64,000 nt of DNA, taken from Linyphia triangularis (taxonomy: Eukaryota; Arthropoda; Arachnida; Araneae; Linyphiidae). Both the position numbers and the translations under genes were made by a program. The stretch is taken from assembly GCA_963978545.1 (NCBI GenBank), contig OZ021724.1, positions 102,627,523 to 102,691,522 of the forward strand, read 5' to 3'. Below, piece by piece: positions 57,319-64,000 of the stretch (the stretch's first letter is position 1; each line of letters begins with the position of its first letter). Below the pieces are notes generated by a model. The model did no database searches, was not told the origin of the DNA, and was given only the letters and a program-made list of their open reading frames with translations.

Positions 57319-57944
57319 GTTCTATTAAATTGCTTGCGATTTTTTTTATCGGTACTATTGAGAGGGGGAAAGCATCTTCAACAGTCGAAACAAAACATTA
57401 TCGCTGCACAACCGAAACATATAATCTAATAATATACTGTCCGGTGTTCACCGAAGACAGTTCTTGACGTCTCGGAGATGTCAAAGTCTACAATGGCACA
57501 TGAAATGAAAGACGTCTCCGAGACATAATTGTATGTCAAGAGATTAAATCCAAGTCCATTATAAAGTTTTTTTTTATTTGAGTTTTATAAAACATTGATA
57601 CATCAATATATCTGAACAGCATCAGCATACATCTCTTTTTATACAATCAGGCGGATCAGGCGCATGCCCACACAATTCCTCTACTGCGCATGTCCAAACA
57701 TTAAGTGAGTTATTATTAAACATTAAGGTTATAATTTGTTTTGGCGCTTTGCACTTGCAAGTTCGACTAGTTCAAACCGAGAAAAGTCGCCAATGGGGTC
57801 CTATACTGCTTCTGTTCCTTGCATTTCCTTTCACGACAGTTGCAGTTTAAAGATGTCTCTTTGATATGAGTTTCATGTGTCTAAGTCGCTTCAATAAAAA
57901 AAGTATTAACAAAAAACTTATTGTTATTTAAAAATAAGTCATAG
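57319..57944 (+). other. Intron B-C, no exon seen
   Basis: 57465-57540 contains TTGACGTCTCGGAGATGTC and its partial inverse GACGTCTCCGAGACAT, a short palindromic motif. Nothing else recognised. Confidence 0.5.
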
Positions 57945-58350
57945 CGAGTATAGGGAATAATCCTTACTATATTATAATCGTCTAGCCCAGTGCATTTAGA
58001 AGCTACTTTGTTTAAAGCCTTGAAATTTGATTAGTAGGTACGAAAAAGATCACCTAATGAAATGACACAAATTGTTTTCATTTAATGTCTATCTATTACA
58101 AAATTAAAATAGCAATGGACAAATCTAGGTGGGATCACTGCATATGCATTGGCGTAAGGATTTCAAATATAAAATAATATATTAGACTCTATTTTTGATT
58201 TTTTAATTTATGATATTTCATTAAGTGATCATTTTCCTACCTACTCACCTAGTGTCAAGGTTTTTAAAGAAAGTAGTTTCTAAATGCACTGGTATAAAAT
58301 GTTGTAACATAGCGAGTATAGGGAATGATCCTTACGAGGACTTTCTCTTA
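57945..58350. mobile_element. MITE family E, copy 2
   Basis: Aligns with 4190-4600 (CATTTAATGTCTATCTATTA, TTCATTAAGTGATCATTT). Both edges carry ATAGCGAGTATAGGGAAT, a direct repeat that could be a duplicated flank. Confidence 0.7.
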
Positions 58351-58544
58351 AGTGTTGTCAGTCAATGTGGTCATGCCGGACATGCTTCAATATCATGACA
58401 TCGGCATGTATTGTAATACGATAAAGCTATGAATATGTAAAAGGAAAATATTGATAAAACTAACAATAGCATAATTTGTTAACGTTTGTAGAAAAATCTC
58501 AAGAAAATCCCCTTATTAGTAAACTGGTTAAGATGTTTAAAGGT

Positions 58545-58900
58545 AATTTGAGGCTCCGATAACCCTGCGGTACAGTATCGAGCTCATAACCGGAGGGTTG
58601 TGGGTTATAGGCCTCCGTCCGCGAATTATCGGTGTGTACCTAATGGGGGCTGATGCACATTAAATCTATCGTGGCCTCAATGTCCTCTCGTTGGTGTGGT
58701 GGGGTCGGAGAGAGGGGTCTACACTAGAAGATTATTCGATCTCGTATTCTTCTAGATGCTCAAAATTACGAGACATATTTGGCTGTGTTAAGCACTTTAT
58801 AAGTGGCAGATATAGACAGTCGGTAGTTCCAAAAAACAAAACAATTAGATGGCGACGTGAAAAAATCAGACTAGGACCGAAATTTTGCAATTGAACTTAC
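58545..58900 (+). mobile_element. Second tRNA-derived SINE type (Met-like), old
   Basis: CGATAACCCTGCGGTACAGT then GAGCTCATAACCGG and GTGGGTTATAGGCC. The loop CTCATAA resembles a tRNA-Met anticodon loop (CAT), with a degraded box B. The body differs from the main SINE. No duplication found. Confidence 0.55.
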
Positions 58901-59062
58901 AATATGTAACTCTGGAATTGTATCATCTGTTTGACTTACGCTTATAGTAAAATATGTTCCTGAACCTAGGTTGGATTTGCAGCACCATTAAATAAAGTGT
59001 TTGTAATTGTGGAGACCTATGGATTCTCAATGATAGCCGTGGTTCACTACAACATCTCATTA

Positions 59063-59829
59063 GCCGACAAAACGGGTGGTTAGCATACTAACTTGCGGGT
59101 TCGAGTCCCATGGGTGTTTGTAAATGTATGTAGGCTTGGCTAATGACGAATGTTTCGGAGCATTATAGCCCTCTTGTTGCTGACGGCGCCAGATAATCTG
59201 AATACAACCAACCTACAACACAGTGTCTAATCTAACCATGGCCGACCAAACGGTGTAGTGGTTAGCGTGCTAGCTTCTAGACCGCGAGATTGCGGTTTCG
59301 AGTCCCGTGTTAAGCATGGGTGTTTGTAAATGTATGTTGGCTTGTCTAATGACGAATGTTTCGGAGCATTATAGCCCTCTTGTTGCTGACGGCGCCAGAT
59401 AATCTGAAAACAACCAACCTACAACACAGTGTCTAATCTAACCATGGCCGACCAAACGGTGTAGTGGTTAGCGTGCTAGCTTCTAGACCGCGAGATTGCG
59501 GTTTCGAGTCCCGTGTTAAGCATGGGTGTTTGTAAATGTATGTTGGCTTGTCTAATGACGAATGTTTCGGAGCATTATAGCCCTCTTGTTGCTGACGGCG
59601 CCAGATAATCTGAAAACAACCAACCTACAACACAGTGTCTAATCTAACCATGGCCGACCAAACGGTGTAGTGGTTAGCGTGCTAGCTTCTAGACCGCGAG
59701 ATTGCGGTTTCGAGTCCCGTGTTAAGCATGGGTGTTTGTAAATGTATGTTGGCTTGTCAAATAACGAATGTTTCGGCGCATTATAGCCCTCGTGTTGCTG
59801 ATGTCGCCAGATAATCTAAAAACAACCAA
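59063..59829 (+). mobile_element. Four-unit tRNA SINE array within one TSD
   Basis: Units start at about 59063, 59241, 59447 and 59653; the last three are exactly 206 bp apart. The linker ending TCTAATCTAACCATG joins every pair. One 13-bp duplication, CAACATCTCATTA, flanks the whole array (59050-59062, 59830-59842). Unit 1 has an internal 5' deletion. Units 2 and 3 are identical and chimeric: their 5' halves match unit 4 (GAGATTGCGGTTTCGAG) and their 3' halves match unit 1 (CGGAGCATTATAGCCCTCTT). Confidence 0.95.
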
Positions 59830-59998
59830 CAACATCTCATTAACTGGACCGACGTTGGAGACAAAACTTGTACATTTATATTACACAATTTAAAATTCAT
59901 TTCCCCTTCAACATGATGTCCACCACCAATGTATTCCTTCCCATGCGGATCCTTACTCAAACGAATCGGCACACAAACTCGCAAAAGAGGGTTGCAAC

Positions 59999-60646
59999 TA
60001 GAGGTCGGAAATATCGATCAAAATAAATATCGATACTTAGTTGCATAGAAAGAAATATCGATACACGATTTTTTTTTGATTTTTTTTATTTGATTTTCAA
60101 TTTTGCCAGAAACGAAGTTTTTCGGTGCAAATTTCTATTTATCATGAATTCAGGCCAAAATTATTTTAATAAATAAATTATAAAATTTTTTTTTATAAAT
60201 AAATTATATTATCGATCAGAATAAATAAAATGCATTTGGATGTCAATGCATAAATTCACATTTATTTTCAAAGAAGAAATTTTGATAAGTAGTTTACCGC
60301 ATATTTTGCTGGTAGAGATGTTTTTAATACTTAAAATTAGATGCAAATTCCAGGCACACGTTGGCAACTGCAACGGCGCTATGTTAATGACTACTAATAA
60401 ATGATCTCATCTTTCCATTACATTATATTTTCTTTTTGGTTAGGGTGCTATTTTAACTGTCTCTCGGTCAAGTCCAGACTTAAGTTTTGAAGTTTTTAAA
60501 AAGGGAATAAAAATAATCGAAAAAACACATGGAACTACAAAATGATCGTCAAAAAACTAAAAATGTTTGAAAATATCGATATATCGGTGACATGTATCGA
60601 TATATTTTTTTTAAATATCGTCGTATCGATATATAGCCGACCTCTA
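59999..60646. mobile_element. hAT-type MITE rich in ATCGAT, copy 2
   Basis: TAGAGGTCGG to CCGACCTCTA with perfect 8-bp duplication GTTGCAAC (59991-59998, 60647-60654), so hAT-type. A family D piece (about 60150-60400) is inserted inside. Confidence 0.93.
60150..60400 (+). repeat. Family D repeat, copy 8, inside the MITE
   Basis: Contains the unexpanded seed ATCGATCAGAATAAATAAAA, ATTTGGATGTCAATGCATA and GGCGCTATGTTAATGA. Confidence 0.7.
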
Positions 60647-61236
60647 GTTGCAACCACCCTACCCCAATCTTCTTCAAAGCTCGCTTACCTGGAACTTTAC
60701 TCTCGAATTAAATCCGAAAATATGAAGATTTGGCATGACCCCCCCCCCCCCCATTCCTACCCGCTACTGCTATAGAGGTACTAAACCGGGTCTTTCCTTA
60801 GCACTCACATGTGACAGAAAACCATCTACCAGCAGCTCGCGACTAGCCAGCGGTCATCTTAAATGTCTTACCTTCTCTAAAGGCAAGAAAAATTACACTC
60901 TTTGCCCAAGGTGCCACCAACACCAGGCCTCAGCTGAACCACATCCAGGACTGCTTGGGTGTCCTTTGGGAAGAAATTTATTCTTTTCCCCTTCCTGTCA
61001 TAGACTCTTTGTATGTCAACGGATTCCTTGACCTGGTCTGACTACAACAGACTGGGTTGGAGATTAGAAACAGCAACAGTGGTGTTTATAATTAAAGTTA
61101 AACTTTCAAAACACTGTAAAAATAAACTGATCAGAATGACCTGCAATTTGACCAGTATGTACTCGAAGCAGGAAGAAATGATATGGCATAAGAAAGCCAA
61201 CTATTTCAGACAATTGTTTTCCTAATGCCATACCAT

Positions 61237-61419
61237 GCCGACCAAACGATATAGTGGTTAGCATACTAGCTTCTAGACCGCGAGGTTGCGGGTTCGAGTC
61301 CCATGTAAGGCATGGGTGTTTATAAATGTATGTTAGCTTGTCAAATGACGAATGTTTCGGCGCATTATATCCCTCGTGTTGCTGACGGCTCCAGATAATC
61401 TGAAAACAACCAATCAACT
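61237..61419 (+). mobile_element. tRNA-derived SINE, copy 12
   Basis: Full-length. Perfect 14-bp duplication TAATGCCATACCAT (61223-61236, 61420-61433). Confidence 0.95.
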
Positions 61420-61433
61420 TAATGCCATACCAT

Positions 61434-62085
61434 CGCTTTTTAAAAGCCATTATTTGACAAAAGAAAACAAACTGTTTCAAAATATATTTTTTCCTTATGT
61501 CATGCCATTGTTTTTTGAAAGCCTTGATATAAATAAAAAGCCTTGGCATAAGTAAAATTGCCATGCCTTTGAATGTTAATGAGCTTTAATCCTCGGGTTG
61601 TTTATAATTTAAGTTCGACTTTCAAAAAAGATCTAAAAAAGTAAACTCAAATCAAAATGAATTAAAATTTGATCCGGTATTTACACAAAGAAAGGAGAAA
61701 GTGGTATGACGTAAGAATAAATATTGGTATAGAAATAGTTCTTCTTATGCAATACCGTTTCCCCCTTTTGAGTCATTCTAACCAATTGTCTTTTTTGAAA
61801 GCTGAACTTAATTATAAACACCCTGTGTATCAATTTTCAATTTTATACATCAGGTCTGAAATTATTGATGTAGTTAAAATATTGACACTTATTAATGTAT
61901 AATTATTTTTTTAATAAGAATCAATGTCAGTTTACCATAGAAAAATAAAAACTAAATGGGAAAAATTTTTACCGAAATTTAATCATTATCACTCATGCCA
62001 CTTTTAATTTCAACGTCTCCGCATCCAAAAAAAAAAAAAAAAAAAAAAAAGCCGCTTGATCGTAAAAAGCTGTTTGCTCTTTCAG
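61434..62085 (+). other. Intron B-C, last part, and acceptor
   Basis: AT-rich, with an A run at about 62027-62050. It ends with CTGTTTGCTCTTTCAG, a strong splice acceptor for the next exon. Confidence 0.6.
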
Positions 62086-62210
62086 AAAATACAGCCGCAC
62101 CAAACGATTTTCCAGAAGACGATTACATTCGAAGAACGTCCCTGATGCCCAGCACCGATGTATCTGCATCCCTAGAGACGATCACTCTGAGAATGCTCAA
62201 AGATATTCAG
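62086..62210 (+). CDS. ARM/HEAT-like host gene, coding exon C
   Basis: 125 nt between acceptor CTCTTTCAG and donor CAGGTAGGT. It needs one base from the previous exon (phase 1), exactly what exon B supplies, and ends on a codon boundary. It reads NTAAPNDFPEDDYIRRTSLM, then PSTDVSASLETITLRMLKDI and Q: an acidic, serine-rich loop followed by an amphipathic helix. Base composition is more balanced than the flanks. The intron from exon B would be about 11.5 kb, so an intervening exon cannot be excluded, but phase compatibility supports direct joining. The gene continues beyond the window. Confidence 0.72.
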
Positions 62211-62308
62211 GTAGGTGGATACACCTTCCCCAAGGTTATTTCAGAAAGATGACTGCCTCATAAATGGACGGTGTTATGTAACGAGGAACCAATATTTTAA
62301 AATTACTT

Positions 62309-62977
62309 ATAGTCCGAGAGGCGACTGCAATTTTTTGGACCCCATCGAACACCATTCTGAATTTTTGTATAGAAATTGGAGAAAAGTGAGTAGATTACGA
62401 ATCCACTGGTCTGCCGTGAAAAAGTGCCTAAAACTGGTCAAAAATCGACTTTTAATAAGTTGAGCTAAAGCAAATTGCCAAATGCGCCATAACTTGCCAA
62501 ATAATGAGTATTTTTTTTTTATTTGTTAACCCTCACTCTTTAATTTTTAATTAAGAAGGTTCCAGACGATTCAGGTATCTGGCGACGGTCTACTTGCATC
62601 TATTAAAAGGGAGCCAAGTTGGCTATAAACATTACGTCACTGAAGACGTAACTAATGTCATCAATTTGGTTTACTTTTAAAAGATACCAAGTTTTCCGAG
62701 CCAGATATCAGAAATCGTTTGCACTTTTTCTCATTGAAAATCAAAATGCAATAGGTTACCAGACGAAAAAGTTTGTTCTCTTTTTGGCAAGTTATGAAGT
62801 ATTTGGCAATCGGATTTTAGTTCAACTCATTCCAAGTCGATTTTTGATCAGTTTCGGCCATTTTTGCTACGGCAGACCAGTGGATTTCTGATCTACTCAC
62901 TTTTCTCCAATTTCTATAAAAAATTCAGAATGATGTTCGATGGGGTCCAAAAATTGCAGTCGCCTCTCGGGCTATAA
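62309..62977. mobile_element. MITE family C, copy 7, between direct repeats
   Basis: TAGTCCGAGAGGCGACTGC to its inverse. Apex ACGTCACTGAAGACGT. The phrase GGAACCAATATTTTAAAATT and following ACTTA occur on both outer sides (about 62286 and 62983), much longer than a TA duplication. Confidence 0.9.
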
Positions 62978-63047
62978 CAAGGGAACCAATATTTTAAAAT
63001 TACTTACGTAATCAATCATTACTCAGAAACTATAACCTCTGGCGGCT

Positions 63048-63519
63048 TACAGCGAAGGACTTCATGATTTTAAAATTAAATAACTCAAGAACAAAAATCG
63101 ATAGCGTAATGAAACAAAAAGGTATAGTTATTTTGAAAGCTGTAAAAATCTTATGCTAAATTTTCAAAATTAGTTATAAATGTCGCCAACAGGTGGCGCT
63201 GTACACTGAAGTTCTTATGAATAAAGAGTGCTTTGAAGCTGAAAGTGATCAGTCTCTGGACAGTTCCACTGTTTGAAAGTGAGAGGAAGTTAGCGTGATT
63301 TCAACGACTGAATGCAGAGGAGAAATTTATAGCATATTTCTGGAATTTTGCAACTACAGTGCCATCTGTTGGCAACATTTGTAATTAATTTTGAAACTTC
63401 TGTTTCAGATTTTTACAGTATTAAAAATAACTATACTTTTTGTTTCATTCTTCTATCAATCTTTGTATTTGAGTTATTTAATTTTAAAATCAGGGAGTCC
63501 TTCTTAGAGCACCCTGTAT
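63048..63519. mobile_element. Mariner-like foldback MITE
   Basis: Left TACAGCGAAGGACTTCATGA and right inverse of TACAGGGTGCTCTAAGAAGG; arms about 160 bp share ATTTTAAAATTAAATAACTC and AATGAAACAAAAAGGTATAG with their complements. The centre has GCCAACAGGTGGCGCTG and a partial inverse. Confidence 0.8.
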
Positions 63520-63949
63520 TAGTAGTGGCGGCTCAAGGTTTTACCTTCCATGAAACTAGGCAATCAAGATAGAGCCTTCAACTAGTTTAGTTAACTACTG
63601 GGTGATGTAGATATCTATAACTGTTGTTAAGCCTTCTTCTGCTTCAAGTTAATGACCAAGCATGCACTATTCAGAATTGGTAGTAAGAGGTCAGGGAGTT
63701 ACGCCAACGAGACGACGTTAAGGAATCAACTGATTTAACATGCACCGATTCTATGCGACAGTACGATGTAACTACCTTCCACACTAATTACAATGTGTTT
63801 GCTACCATGAGCAACTTATCACGAAACAGAGATTGAGGAAGTATTCAATTGGTATTATCTACCTGAGGAGAAGAAACCACTTACCAGCTCTCCAGAATTG
63901 TAATTTGAGATCAGTAATGTGGCGTAGATGTTGAGAGAGAACTTAAATC
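63520..63949. other. No gene seen
   Basis: Less AT-rich than most of the window, but no exon with splice signals was recognised. It would lie in the intron after exon C. Confidence 0.4.
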
Positions 63950-63953
63950 TTAA

Positions 63954-64000
63954 CCCTTTGCACTCCAGTGGCGCCTCTCAGGCGCCACACGATTGGATGC
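63954..64000. mobile_element. piggyBac-type terminus cut by window edge
   Basis: TTAA at 63950-63953 followed by CCCTTTGCACTCCAG, which matches the CCCTTTG-type end of piggyBac elements. GGCGCCTCTCAGGCGCC is a palindrome just inside. The rest lies outside the window. Confidence 0.55.

Larger units (their letters stand above)
59000..61075 (+). pseudogene. LINE ORF2 RNase H and tail, split by three insertions
   Basis: Three pieces read in order. About 59000-59062 plus 59843 on: DLWILNDSRGSLQHLINWTD and VGDKT, an RNase H segment. 59900-59998, after a frame change: CIPSHADPYSNESAHKLAKE and GCN, the conserved IPSH...NExA...LAKEG motif. 60655-61075: YLELYSRIKSENMKIWHDPP, LASGHLKCLTFSKGK and CPRCHQHQASAEPHPGLLGC, the end zinc motif. 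The SINE array and the hAT MITE lie exactly within this coding sequence. Frameshifts and a 14-nt C run at 60739-60752 confirm it is dead. The jockey/RTE-type clade is not resolved. Confidence 0.85.

Overview
This is a eukaryotic, AT-rich stretch of nuclear DNA from an animal, most likely an arthropod. The mix of a copia LTR element, RNase H-bearing LINE tails, Tc1, hAT, IS630-like and TTAA-specific DNA elements, a tRNA-derived SINE with AACC-type tails and many MITEs looks most like a spider or other chelicerate. That placement is inference. Nothing looks bacterial; there are no operons, Shine-Dalgarno sites or CRISPR arrays.

Layout. 1-14.4 kb: AT-rich DNA with dispersed repeats, a foldback, and a copia retrotransposon (4963-12521) that sits inside a long-TIR MITE. 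The copia is itself split by a 3.1 kb TTAA-flanked DNA transposon with an intact 612-residue transposase. 14.4-28.8 kb: a complete hAT insertion (14455-16955, perfect 8-bp TSD) with a decayed transposase, an IS630-like MITE, two MITEs flanking a Tc1 relic, TTAA MITEs, two long foldbacks, a 147-bp tandem array and a dimeric SINE. 28.8-44 kb: tandem-repeat territory, with a 26-bp minisatellite (about 49 copies), an 89-bp satellite (about 35 copies, with higher-order duplications) and two kilobase-scale AAT-type microsatellites. 45-62 kb: three exons of one plus-strand host gene separated by repeat-filled introns. 62-64 kb: more MITEs.

The only host gene I can support has coding exons at 45243-45390, 50359-50605 and 62086-62210. 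Their splice phases match in order (0, then 1), the middle exon is far richer in G+C than its surroundings, and the joined exons read as an armadillo/HEAT-like helical protein. I do not recognise the ortholog. The rest of the window is mobile or tandemly repeated DNA, much of it nested up to four levels, so relative insertion ages can be read directly.

The most interesting points are a dimeric form of the tRNA SINE (a dimer at 27.4 kb and a 4-unit derivative at 59.1 kb, each inside a single TSD), tandem arrays that appear to have grown from short internal sequences of dispersed repeats, the intact TTAA transposase, a long-TIR MITE whose hairpin apex keeps paired ACGTCA-type sites, and a THAP-domain relic between inverted repeats.
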